This document shows, piece by piece, positions 30,534 to 41,853 of a stretch of 64,000 bases of DNA. Positions within the stretch are counted from its first letter, which is position 1. Each line of letters starts with the position of its first letter. The stretch covers positions 124,001 to 188,000 of the forward strand of contig NKYR01000050.1 in the NCBI GenBank assembly GCA_003184365.1, written 5' to 3'. This DNA is from Evernia prunastri (Eukaryota; Ascomycota; Lecanoromycetes; Lecanorales; Parmeliaceae). Below the pieces are notes generated by a model. The model searched no databases, had not been told where the DNA came from, and saw only the letters and a program-made list of their open reading frames with translations. A program made the translations under genes and the position numbers.

Positions 30534-31424
30534 ATGGCACCAGCTTTGGGCAAAAGGAAGCGACGAGATCAAATCTCTGAGCTCGGAAATAGCGGTGAAT
30601 CTACCGCTGACGAAAATTCCACCAACCTGCAAGCTTGTTTCCGGCAACATTTCGAGTCTACGTTTGAACCATTGCCAGGCTCCTTTGCTCATTTACCGTT
30701 AGTCCAGCGCCTCAATGCCAGCGTGTCCGACGAAAACTCCGACTCCGATTGGGATGGATTCTCGGAGAGTAGCGGAGGAAACGCAGAGACTGTACACTAC
30801 GCTACTTCTGCAACGTCCAAAGCGGATGTTTCCAAGGACGAGTTCAAAACTTTCATGGTGAGAGAGCAGATCGTCATCGTCCACTAAAAGTACGCTGATT
30901 ACGTATCACGACAGAGTGCAAAGCCTCCCTCCTCCGCTTTAAGGATAGCATTTACAGCGAAGCGCATACAGCCCGAGACAATGGATAAGGACGAGTCATC
31001 CACAGACGCTGCCAATCTCAAGAAAGATCTAGCCCTGCAGCGACTGCTGAAGGAGTCTCACTTGCTGGATCCACAATCCTCGCTCTCACATTCCGGCCGG
31101 AATCGTCATAAGGCTCTGGACCTGCGACTCCGGGACATGGGCTCGAAAACCTCTGTCTTTGCGCAGCAGAAGATGCCATTTGCTCAGAGGAAGGGAATTG
31201 CTGCAAAGGCCGTCGAAAGAGAAGACGTTCGAAGAAGAGAGGCACGAGAGAACGGTATCATCCTAGAGAAGGCAGCCAAAGGCAAAAAGAAGGGCGACAT
31301 CATGAGACAGAGGGGCATAGGTGCGCCTAGCGTTGGCAAGTTTCAAGGAGGGATGTTGAAGCTCAGCAAGAAAGATGTCGCTGAGATTGAGGGGCCGAAG
31401 AAGAATGCAAGACGCAAGAGGTAA
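30534..31424 (+). CDS. FAF1: rRNA-processing protein FAF1-like (DUF4602)
   Basis: Exons 30534-30857 and 30915-31424 encode 277 residues; the 57-base intron runs from GTGAGA to GACAG at phase 0. The N-terminus is basic (MAPALGKRKRRD) and then acidic/Ser-rich. The conserved C-terminal half has HKALDLRLRDMGSKTS, KMPFAQRKGIAAKAVERE, RREARENGIILEKA and a Lys/Arg-rich end with GAPSVGKFQGGML. This is the pattern of yeast Faf1 and human C1orf131, nucleolar factors of the small-subunit processome needed for 18S rRNA maturation. Family assignment rests on the KMPFAxRKG and EARExGIxLE blocks, so it is fairly secure. A nucleolar location is inferred. Confidence 0.85.
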
Positions 31425-34400
31425 CTCATTGATACGTCGGCTCTACGTATTCAGACACCCTGGGCCATATGTTTTGGCGCATCCGTGCGGGCCCACATAC
31501 GAGCTTTCGACCAACAATAAATCATCTGAAACCAACCGTATCACTACTGGAGGCTCTTTTGGATGACGACGGATTAACTGAATTTCGGAATCAAACAATC
31601 GTCATTGGTACGGAATCAAGTAGCATTGTGCATGACCAAAGTCGGATTTCAGCATGTCCGTGGTTGAAAGTTGGTGTCTGATACGTTCGTGGTCGAAGGT
31701 TCAGGTAGGACCCCCAATATAACGTCCAACTTCCTGGCAAAAGCGCGTCCTGCCAAGAACCAGTATTGTACGACAGGCCGAGCTTCAAAGAACCTTGAGA
31801 AGATACAGCTTCCATCGGTAACGATGATCCATGTTGCTTACTATGGCCGGACAAGCCATGTTACTATCTGTATCCACCATGGTCGGCGAATTTGGTGGAT
31901 TGGTCTCTTCAGTCCCTTCAATAATTCGGTTTTTCATATTGATGAGTGACTAATCGTTATGTTTCTTGTCCAGCGCTCATGGATCATTCGAGGCTCACAC
32001 ACGAGAGAAAGATTCTATAAATAAGGCGTTTTGACATGGGGTTCGCTGGTTGAGACTTGACAATCGAGATTCGAAGTAGGGTGGACTCAGCCGTTGTCTC
32101 TTATGAGAAAGTCAGCCAGCGGAAGTTTCAGGTAATGGTGACTGATTTCTTGGGGGCCGGTGGTAGGCCCCAAGCTCATACTACGGCGTGCCCTGTCTTC
32201 CTTGCTGAACACCGTTCGGCTTTGGAATACTGCCTTGAGGGTATATAAATATGTGTTTTACTCATGCTTTTAGCCGAGCCCATCAGCAAACGACAGCTCC
32301 AGATTGACCCAAGTATTCAGGCTTTCTCTTTCTTTACAACCAGATCTCCCTTAGGAATTTCGAGATACAGAAGTGGCCAAGGGCAATCGAAATTCCCAAT
32401 CCGGGAATCCTTCTTGCGCGAAAGCGTTGGCGCGCCTATCTTCGGGTTTCAGGCCGTCGATCAAACTGCCGTGTCCCATCCGTGCTCCTCCTCCACAGCA
32501 CAACGGCGGGAACTACATGCTCATGCTTCGTCCCGCTGCGGTGAAGAACCACCTGGGAACAATAGAAACATTTTAGCACGTGCTACGCAATATGATTTAA
32601 AATGCCGTGCCTTTTTTCTATATTTCATGCAGCTATGCATAACTGCTTTCCCGGACCTTTTCAACCCTGACAATCTCATCTGTTATAGCCAAAGTACCTC
32701 GACATCTTGGCCTCTGCACTTGCGATGCCAATAGCTGTGACTACGTCCCCTTTTTCACACGTGGTTTACAGATTGCCGCGAGACAGGTTTAGGAAAGGTA
32801 GCTAGCCTTCCCAATCGGAGATTTGTCCCACTCTGTTTGGGACGGCAGAGGGAGGCTTCTATGGTATATCCGACCAACTAGCTTTGACGACCCAACGCCA
32901 CCAGAATGATGCCTATGATTTAGATGGCACCAAGTTGGCACGCCGACGCAGGGTCTTCTGATAGAGAATGGGGTCGGAATATTCCACAAAAGCATAACCG
33001 AGGGCCAAGCGGGATTTCTTCTGCTCTGTTGACAAATTGACAACACAGAGGTTGCCAACTTGGCAAGGGTGGTGCTCCAGCCGACATAGCTCACTTGTGT
33101 AGAAGCGAGCCGTGGTGGTACCTTACTATCATGGCGCTCGTTCGGGGAAGGGCGTCATGATTCAGGGTGCTAAATTTGTTTGTGATGGTCTCTACAAAGT
33201 TCGATAGGCCGATTCGTTAGCTCATACTGCCTGCAATGTGAATGTGATTGCATAACAATGGAGGGTTATGCTTTCAGGATTATTGCCCATGATGGTTAAT
33301 GAATTCCATCACGCCCGTTAGCAGGATTTCGGTATAATAATCTCTTGGCTACCTTAGGTATTATTCTATTCTTGCTTGGACCTAAAAGCTGAAACCTTTC
33401 TGAGGGGTTGCTTCAAGAAGCTCGGCAGCGGGCTAACCCGAAGACTGTAAGCGCCCAAATTTAGATTCGCACTTGCAACCTCAAACCAATCACTCGCAGT
33501 ATGTACTGTGTAGGTAGTATGTACCACGCCTCATTCCTTTATTGCGTGCCGCTGGACGAGTGACTTGTTCAAGAGTGAACAGCCCAACGGCCCGAGTTTT
33601 GGCAAGCCACTTCCTCACTCGGACCGGAGCTTTACCGGACAATATCTGGGTATTGACCTTTATTTATTCAACAGTCGCAGAGGGGGAAGATAAGAGAAGA
33701 TTGCACATTGGAGGCAGAAACTGATGCAACCCTTACTCGACGACTTGCGTTCAGGTGGAAGAAGAGGAGCGCCTTGCAGCGTAGGGTCGTTTCCCCTCGT
33801 CCAGTCAGCTGTGGGCCTTATTTTCGGCTTTTTGGCTTAGTTAGCTGTGCCTTTCTTAGGTGAGCATTCTAAAGTAGAGTGAAAGTACAGAAATACATAC
33901 CGACTAATTTCCGCACAGTCCACGGAACCACACATTAACATTGATTGTCTTAAATATTATTGCACAGTTGCCCACAGACTTTCTGGGGGCCGTTGGAGTG
34001 AAATGCACCCATCTTGCGCAAGAAGGAAGAAGTAACTACTTGTTGGAATGATTATAATGTGGTCAATGCGTAGACAAGAAAAGGGTGAAGAGGTGAAATT
34101 GTGTAGAGAGAGATGACTTTTTCCCCAGAGGAGGAGAGTATGGTCATTCCATTAGCGAAGTATCTATGGTAAGAATGGCGAAATGGCGAATAGCGACTGG
34201 TGGAGAATGAGCAAGGATGATGATCCAAAAGTAGTACTTTGCACTTTTGTAGCTTGATTACTTGGCGTGCTTGGTAGCCCGGCTCATCTTCTTCCATAGT
34301 AGTGTGTACTGTGTGCTCTTTGCAAGCTCCGCCCCCCTTCCCCCTCTCCTTCTTCTCTAGACTCTCAGATCCATCATCCCGGTAGTTATTAATCATCTAA

Positions 34401-35112
34401 TCATTTTTTTGGCGCTTGTTTTAAACTACCAAAATCCAACCTGAATCCTTAGCACCATTTTACCTCTTTCCCCCCCCCCGGCCTTCTCTTCCCCCCCCTT
34501 CTTTTTTTCCCGCCAAAAATCCAGACCCCCAGTTTGACATCGATTCCAACTCTCAAACGCTGCTCCAACTCCATTCTAAAACACCTGCCCTTCCCCCCTC
34601 CAAACCTCTCCCCTCCTTCCCTTACTCGTAACCTTAGACATTCATCCAAACAATTCTCACCTTTTGGTACCATTCTCTTCTACGTCTCACTTTCCGTCGC
34701 TACAGTTTCTCACACACACTTCTTTCGTATTAACGCTTGCTTCGAGGGTCTGAAACGACTGTCCTCGTCTCTTCCATTAGCCTTGCCGGTGCGAGCTTTT
34801 GGAAACAAGCGACTTCGCCCAGGACAGGCAGGCCCTGCACTACCTATTGCCTTTAACCATTCAAAATCGTGTCAAGTGTCACATCAAAACATCTCCAGGC
34901 CGGTTCCTGTAAGACGAGACTCATCACATTCGTTCCAAACCGCCCCGAAGATCCATAACCATCTAATTCACCACTGCCCTACCCGCAAATTTGCGCGCTG
35001 CGAGCTGCATCGAATCCGCCACAAGCACCGCCCACATCGCATCTCCGCCATTCTCTTCGGGAGACGAAACTTCCGTCTGAAGGGGGTCACAGCTGCTCTG
35101 TGACGCAGCGCC
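31425..35112. other. Long gene-free stretch and STE12 leader
   Basis: 3.7 kb with no supportable gene. Candidate frames (156 codons at 32264, 101 codons on the minus strand at 32789-33094) show no motifs. Near 34450-34530 there are dense C and T tracts, and from 34534 to 35103 a 189-codon frame ends 9 bases before the STE12 start; I treat it as leader. The length fits a large regulatory upstream region for STE12. No RNA gene seen. Confidence 0.5.
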
Positions 35113-37595
35113 ATGTCAATGTATTCCCAAAACAATCCGACGGCGATGGCGCCACCGCAGAAACCGGAAACTTTTATGCTCTCTGATGCTGCGCAACAGA
35201 GTCTCCCACAAGATGCGCAAGTCGCACTGCAGCAGGTCGACAATCGTGAGCGTCCCTTCGTTGTGCTATCTGAACGCCAGAAGAGGAGAGCTGGGCGCCC
35301 TCCCATGCGATCCCGAGTCCTTGCATTGTGAGAGACATGGGCTAACTCCAGTGCCAGTGAAATACTTTCTCATCTCTGCACCTGTGGACTGGACTGCCGA
35401 CCAGTACATCAGGAGATTCCTGTTGCCGACGGGCGAGTACGTATCTTGTGTCCTATGGTAAGACGCCTGATCAATCTGTTGAGTTTGGGGCGGGCGGTTC
35501 TAATGTCTTGCAGGAACAACTTGTTTCACATCTCCGGCACAGATATCGTGCGATGCCTCTCCTTCCGATTCCAAGCATTCGGACGGCCAGTGAAGAATTC
35601 CAAGAAGTTCGAGGAGGGGATTTTCTCTGATCTGCGCAACCTCAAGTCTGGCACCGATGCATCGCTCGAAGAGCCGAAGAGCCCGTTCCTCGATTTTATG
35701 TACAAGAACAATTGCATCAGGACGCAGAAGAAGCAAAAAGTATTCTACTGGTACAGTGTGCCACATGACCGACTCTTTCTCGATGCACTTGAGAGAGACT
35801 TGAAGAGGGAGAAGATGAATCAGGAAGCGACTACAATGGCAGTCAACGAGCCCGCTCTTTCGTTCGAGTTCGACTCATCCCAGTCTTTGTTTGAGCAACT
35901 CACAAAGAGTCAACAAGCAAACACCTCATCCCTGAACGCTAGTTCGGCATATTCGCAATCGACCTCGCCTGACCTGCGTGCGGTGGACTCGATGCCCCCG
36001 CCGCAGATGGTCCCTAATCCAATGCCCACGGTGACCGAAGAGCTACCGCCAACTATGGGTGCTTACTCCCAAGTGTCCATGCCTTCTACCGCTGCAACAA
36101 ACTTCACAAAGCGTGAGCAGGACTTTGGACAGTTACAGTACGATCGCAATGGCATCCCGCTCACACGAGTGCACCAACGACATACTTCCATGCCTACTTA
36201 CATGGAATATTCTCCCGCGCCTTCCTTTGTCTCTTCGCAATACGAAGACTACAGCCAGCGAGGTATGTCGTTCGAGCCCGTCACTCCGCCTCAGCATGCA
36301 CAAAATCTAGCGGAGCCGGCGTACATTGCCAACGAGGACACTGGTCTCTACACCGCCATTCCTGACAATTCTCAAAACTACAATACTATGATGCATTTGC
36401 CTACTGCCAACCTCTCTGGAGGCCAGTACAATGCCACTCAGAGGTATCCCTCGAGTAATGTTTATTCCGTCATTGAGGGGTCTCCCACCTACAAGCAGAG
36501 GAGACGGAGGTCTTCTATCCCACCGAACGCGACAAACGGTGCCACGAACACCACGGGCACTGCTGCAATGCCACATGCACCGCATCGCCAGAGTGACCTC
36601 CGCCGGTCCGTGTCCGTTTCAGTTGGACCAGAAGATGGGGGAGATGGCGAACATAATTCACCACAACCAGGAACTATGCCCATTAATAATGGTTATGCCA
36701 ATATTGTGCAGCAACATAAAGAAATGCTAGAACAAATGTCCCGCCATACCACACCATTACCTACTCTTGAAGGCAGCCCTGCTCCGCAAAGCATGGGTAT
36801 GATACCCCCTCAACAGGACAACTACAACGGATTTCAGACCGACAACGTGACCAATTCCGTGGACAACAGCCCCGTAACTGCCCGAGGTGACAGGCCTGGA
36901 CTCGTGCGAAGAGCCCGGAGTGCGACTTTGATGGAGCTTGGTCCTTATCCACACAAATCGCATTCGTGCCCAATCCCCACCTGTGGCCGCCTTTTCAAAC
37001 GATTAGAACATCTCAAGAGGTACGTTTAATAGGCTTCCTTTCCCTTCGATGTTCACGCCCCCCAGGGGTTGTACCCTATTTCGATTTGCTCTTTCGGGTG
37101 CTTATCCCTGAAGAATTGGCCTTTAATTTCCGCAACCGCTGACATTTCCGGCGCTTAGACACGTGAGGACCCATACTCAGGAGCGACCATACGTCTGCCC
37201 GCACTGCCAAAAGGCCTTTTCGCGGTCTGATAATCTTGCTCAGTAAGTCTATGCGTTATGCACGGCCAGCTTTAGATCGTCCTTAGAGGTAACTAACCCT
37301 TTCACCCAGACATCGCCGCACACATGAAGCCCGCCCAGATGGCGAAGTCGGCGCCTACAGCGACGAAGATCTCGAGGCCGAGGAGAACGAATTTGGAGTT
37401 CTCGATGACGAATCTCCACCACCGCCGGATCACAGCTACATGTCGAATGGCTTGACGAACGGCATGACTAACAGCCCGATGACCAACATGACCGCGGCTT
37501 CGATGCGAATGCCAACCACCGGCATGGGAACAGGCCACGTGATGGCGCCTCCGCAAATGATGCCGACCCAGCACTTGCTGCAGCAACAGATGTAG
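35113..37595 (+). CDS. STE12: STE12 transcription factor (homeodomain-like plus two C2H2 zinc fingers)
   Basis: Five exons (35113-35245, 35358-35457, 35514-37019, 37159-37242, 37310-37595) encode 702 residues. The STE DNA-binding domain (about residues 45-165) includes LKYFLISAPVDWTADQYIRR, NNLFHISGTDIVRCLSFRFQ and KKQKVFYWYSVPHDRLFLDAL. A long Gln/Ser/Pro/Asn-rich activation region follows. Two C2H2 fingers lie near the C-terminus, CPIPTCGRLFKRLEHLKR-HVRTH and CPHCQKAFSRSDNLAQ-HRRTH, as in filamentous-fungal Ste12 but not in yeast. Exon 4 (84 bases) encodes the end of finger 1 and start of finger 2. The family acts downstream of the Fus3/Kss1-type MAP kinase in mating, penetration and invasive growth. 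Intron 1 has alternative CAG acceptors. Confidence 0.96.
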
Positions 37596-38921
37596 AAGTC
37601 CGGCGGCTGGCCTGTATATTGTGGTGTCGTGTAGCCATCGGCCTCTCCTCGCTACCTGTTACATATTTTTTTACGACGTCACGAATCCCCTTTTGCTCAA
37701 TTTCCCTAATATCCTAATTCCTTAGAACGTCAGAGTACCATGGGTGGAAAGCCCCCATCCTTTCCCAGCTTCTTAGCTGGAGCTGGAGCTTGCCTTTTGC
37801 GAAGAATCTCAACTGTATGTATTACGCATGTCATGCTAGACCCCCCAAACCACGCGTGGTGTTGGGGGCTGAGTGGGCGGTCGGTTGAGTTAAAAATGAT
37901 TGTTTGGTGTAAGATCTGGCGAGCGTGGGCAGATTGGGGAAGTGGGAGCAATGCTTGCTTGCTTGCCATTTTGTTTTTTTGTTCAGTTATTGCTGCCCTA
38001 GATGCTCTCCCCCTTTCTTCTTCTCCTCCTCCTCTGGGCCTTGTTGGCTTTCTTGCCAGCGGGGTTTGGGGGATAGAAGAGAGGCTGGGAGGGAACGAGA
38101 TGGATATGTCTATAGATGGAATGGAGACAATTTTATCGTGATAGCGAAGAGGAGTCATCAATCTCGTTCAATTTCAATTGGCCCTTTGCTTTACAAAGGG
38201 CTCACTTTTCCTCCGCCTCCCTCCCTCCCTTCCTCACCCACCGACTATGATCCGAGCTCGGGCACCCACCTCCGCACTGACGGGTAGGCGTCACGGCCAG
38301 CCACTGCACCTGCAAGATAGTCAAGCACAATACAGAACCACGGACCACGTTTTTCTACCCGGGCTGCCGGCCTGCCTGCCTGCCTGCCTGCTGTTTAAAA
38401 AGAGGGTAGTCTCGTAGTGTCCGTCCCATACATGAGTCTCGTAACCAACCCAACTCTAGTCTAGTCTACTCTACTCTTATCCTCTCTACGATGCCGAGAG
38501 AGCGTCCTCATGTCCGTTTATGAGGAAAGAAACAGGAGAGGAAAGAAGCAGAAGAGGAGAAAAGGGGAGAGGAGAGGAGAAAAGGGGAGAGGAGAGGAGA
38601 GGAGAGGAGAGGAGAGGGTGCGATTTGCAAAAGACAGATACACGAACAGGACATCGAACACGCGCAGCCACAGAGTAGCAACCGGTGTTGGGTGGGTTGA
38701 GGAAGATATTTGCCAGTCGAGAAGCATAGGTTTATGTATCTATCTGTCGGACGGACTGCTTATCAACAAAACAAAACATGGGCTTGCGCGGAGGTATATT
38801 TTGGTATCGAGCAGATAATCCTCTCCTTAAAAGACCATGCAACCAACCGTATGCACCCAACCCCGTTACGCCCGTCCCAATGCTCAGCACAAAGATCGTT
38901 GCCTTCAATTCCCGCGTCGAT
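37596..38921. other. Intergenic between convergent genes, with a hairpin and a purine minisatellite
   Basis: STE12 3' flank and the 3' flank of the sugar transporter. Contains a near-perfect palindrome at about 37842-37868 and a purine-rich tandem repeat at 38561-38617. No gene supported. Confidence 0.5.
38561..38617. repeat. Purine-rich minisatellite (AAAGGGGAGA-GGAGAGGAGA units)
   Basis: Two exact 20-base units (38561-38580, 38581-38600) followed by further GGAGA repeats to 38617; strictly purine on the plus strand, with imperfect purine sequence from about 38521. Confidence 0.85.
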
Positions 38922-41041
38922 TCACACAGGTTCCGCCCCATCCTGATGATCTCTCAGAGACCTCTCCTCTTCCCCGTCTGCCCCCTCCCGCTTCCTTCCG
39001 TTCCCCTTGACCGGCTCGGCGTCCTCCCTGATGCGCCAGGTAAAGACCGCTGCAACCAGTGCAGCCAGTCCACCAAACCGGAGGACCCACCCTACGCTCG
39101 TGTCGTAAGGCTCTCCTCGCTGTCGCTGCGCCAGTTTGAAGATGGCACTCGAGACCAGTGTCGCGACGATCTGCGGGGAAGCGACGGCGACGTTGTGGAG
39201 GCCGAGTATTACACCCGCTTGATCTTCCGGCTTGTTCTCCGAGTAGGAGCCTCCCCGCCGCGCCTCACTGTCTCGTTTCGATATCTCGGCGCTTATCAGA
39301 GCGAAAGGGGCCCATAACGAGAGGGCCCATGGTACGCCGACGAAGCCGGTCAAGACTGTGGCTTGAGTCGGGGGGGAGATGAAGAAGGTGGAGACCATGC
39401 AGAGGGCGAAGAGAATATGGGACAGTAGCCATGCGCGGCGGAGGGTGAGCCATTTTATTTGGCAAAGGCTCAAGAGGCGGGTTGACCGGGCGTGAAGCGT
39501 TGCAGATGGCGAAGGCGCGGGCGGGAAGAAAGATGTGATACTCGCGGAGAGGGTGCCGGGTGTGCCTGGAGTGGGGTGCATTGGAGTGGAGGGAGTCTTG
39601 GGAGGAGGAGCGCGGTAGGATGGAACGACTAGGAATGGGAGGAGCATGTTGGAGGCGAAGGACGTGATGGCGAATATCAGGAGCGCAAACGTGCCAACTC
39701 GCGTGGCGTCTTCCCAGGCTTTGTCGATTTCGGCTGGGGTGAGATCGGGATGGGAGGCGAAGTAAGGGTTTACGTGCAGTTGACCTATCCAGGTAGTGAT
39801 GTAGAACAAAAAGCCGAACCAGCCCATCCAGTTGAAAAATTGCACTTCGCAGACTTTGCGACTCTGGGGGGGAAGGCGACGGATCGATTGAAATACTTGG
39901 CGGAAAAAGCTAAGGATCCCAGGGTTTGCCTCGGAAGGGGGCCCTTCAAGACGAGGATCGCGTTCGCGGATGTAGAGAGAGGTGATTGCGATGGTGCCGC
40001 AAAGGGAGACACTGGCGATGACACAGAGAACTTTGAACTGTGTATCGCCTAACCAGGGAAAAATATCCGGAAGCTTGACGTAGCCGGAGAGATATCCAAG
40101 AATATTGCCGATGCCAGTGATTCGGCCAGCCCACGAATTGGCGTCCTCTTGCTGATGCGTTGGTGCATAGTCAACTATGAAGGCGCGGACACCGGCTTGA
40201 ACTTAGAGAATGTTAGGGACATCCATTGAGAGAAGTGGCTGCGACTCACCTGTATTAATTGCGAAGTCCAATATGTAGACCCAGGCGATTGCGAAGACAA
40301 TGGAGCACACTTTGACACCATGCGAATCTGGATCTGCGCCGAATAGCCCAAGAAACCCGTGCACGATTTCTCTTGTCCAAGCCAGGCACAGAAGGGAAAT
40401 TGCTGTAGCGAAGGCGCCTGCGAGCATGAATGGTACCCTCTTTCCCCACGGGGAGCGGCAATTGTCACTGCGTATGCCAACGTACGGCTGAACAATAGTA
40501 CCGGAGAGCGGCCCAGCAATCCATACGAAAGCGAGTAGGGACTTGCTCATGCCCAGCGAAAGAAGATAGGGCTGTCGATAAATTCATTAGCACCCAAGGT
40601 CTGCTTGCTCAAGCCGCTGTACGTACAGAGCCATTTGACAGTTCCGTTGCCCATGCTATTTGTAGCCTGTGTCATTTCCGTCAGCACTCACTTTCTCTTG
40701 TAGCGCGCTGGCAGGGCATGCGTAGATTACTCTCACCCTCCAATGCCCAACGTCAATATGATGAGGTAAAAGGTGCTCTTAGATTCCTCCTCTTCCCCTT
40801 CATTCCAATCTAATAGGCCTGTGGAGATGCCGCGGTCCTCGGATCCACGCTCGGTCTGGAACCGTTGGGGTGAAAGCAAAGGCGAGCTTTCATTCAAGTC
40901 AAGGGACCCTGGTCGACTTCTTCGGTCTTTCGCAGAACCCAGAGGAGATGAAACATGGCTTTCGGTCGTTTGCTGCTGCCCAGAACCTTTCTTCGACAGT
41001 CTGGAGACTGGCCGCGATGTTGACGGGTCATGTGCCATCAA
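38922..41041 (-). CDS. GPH-family sucrose/alpha-glucoside proton symporter
   Basis: Four exons (40737-41041, 40627-40666, 40250-40571, 38922-40201) encode 648 residues. The cytosolic N-terminus is Ser-rich. Twelve predicted membrane segments begin with STFYLIILTLGIGGLQIAWATE. The hallmark of the plant/fungal sucrose transporter clade is present in the loop after helix 2: YVGIRSDNCRSPWGKRVPF. Next come DYAPTHQQEDANSWAGRITGIGNI and the helix-7 region VQFFNWMGWFGFLFYITTW. This resembles S. pombe Sut1, which carries maltose and sucrose; substrate here is inferred. A Pro/Ser-rich cytosolic loop sits between helices 8 and 9. The C-terminus is charged (EDAEPVKGNGRKRE). The 40-base second exon is essential for helix 1-2. 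The start may be 41041 or the adjacent ATG at 41038. Confidence 0.92.
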
Positions 41042-41853
41042 ACCTTAGGCTTTGACGGAGAAAGTTTGGACGACGTAGGCAACGATAGAGGGCGGAATTG
41101 GGAGTCCCACGTAATCAGAGCAGCAGGCGATTCCAGCGAGATTATGTTTGTGGATGGAGATCCAAGAGGGTCTTATGAATTGGGGAATGGGTCCATGGTC
41201 TGCTGTTACGCTGCACTTGGGCTGAGTGACCAAGTCAGATGCCCGTTGTTGTAGGGAATGGGTTGCCGGACAAGCGTTCAGCGAGAGATTTTTCTGCACT
41301 GGACAATCGGTGAATCTTGTTGAGAGGGTGTATATACGTGTAGATGATGGCAGACGAAGATATACACAGGTAAGTAAACCAGGTCAAATACGAGTTACTC
41401 ATGTAACCAGGGCTGAGTTTGATGGTCCCGCTTTGGCGGGGCTCGGCGGGACTCGGGAGTGAGCATCTAGGTACTTACTCCGTAGGTAGAAAATTCCCTT
41501 TTTAGCCATCACCTCCAAAGACATCGAGCAGCAATACCAAAATAATAATGGCAAAGTGTCTTTGAATGACCCAGGATATTGCCATACCTAAGGGTCTAGC
41601 AGGCGAATGGGATAACGTAGTTCTTGAGCCTTCAAGGATTTCTAGTTCGTAGCCGTATTAACCTTCTCGCGACAGGTCTTGGCGTGGGTCAAGTACCTCA
41701 ATGCGAGACCTAGGTAACCATCGAATCACTCTCGCCAGACAATGTGTTTCCATCTTTGTAGTATTGATACTGCCACGCTAAACGCCTCGCCTTGATCGCT
41801 GAGGCAGATGCGTTCGGTCAGGAAGCGGCCCTCTTCTTTTCAACTTCCTCGCT
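41042..41853. other. Divergent intergenic region, transporter / exchanger
   Basis: Upstream of both the sugar transporter (minus) and the cation/proton exchanger (plus). Short frames are unsupported; no TATA box or repeat stands out. Confidence 0.45.

Noticed and set aside
32264..32734. 156-codon plus-strand frame after a TATAAATA motif
   Set aside because: The TATA motif is only about 20 bases from the ATG, too close for a normal leader, and the peptide has no recognisable feature.
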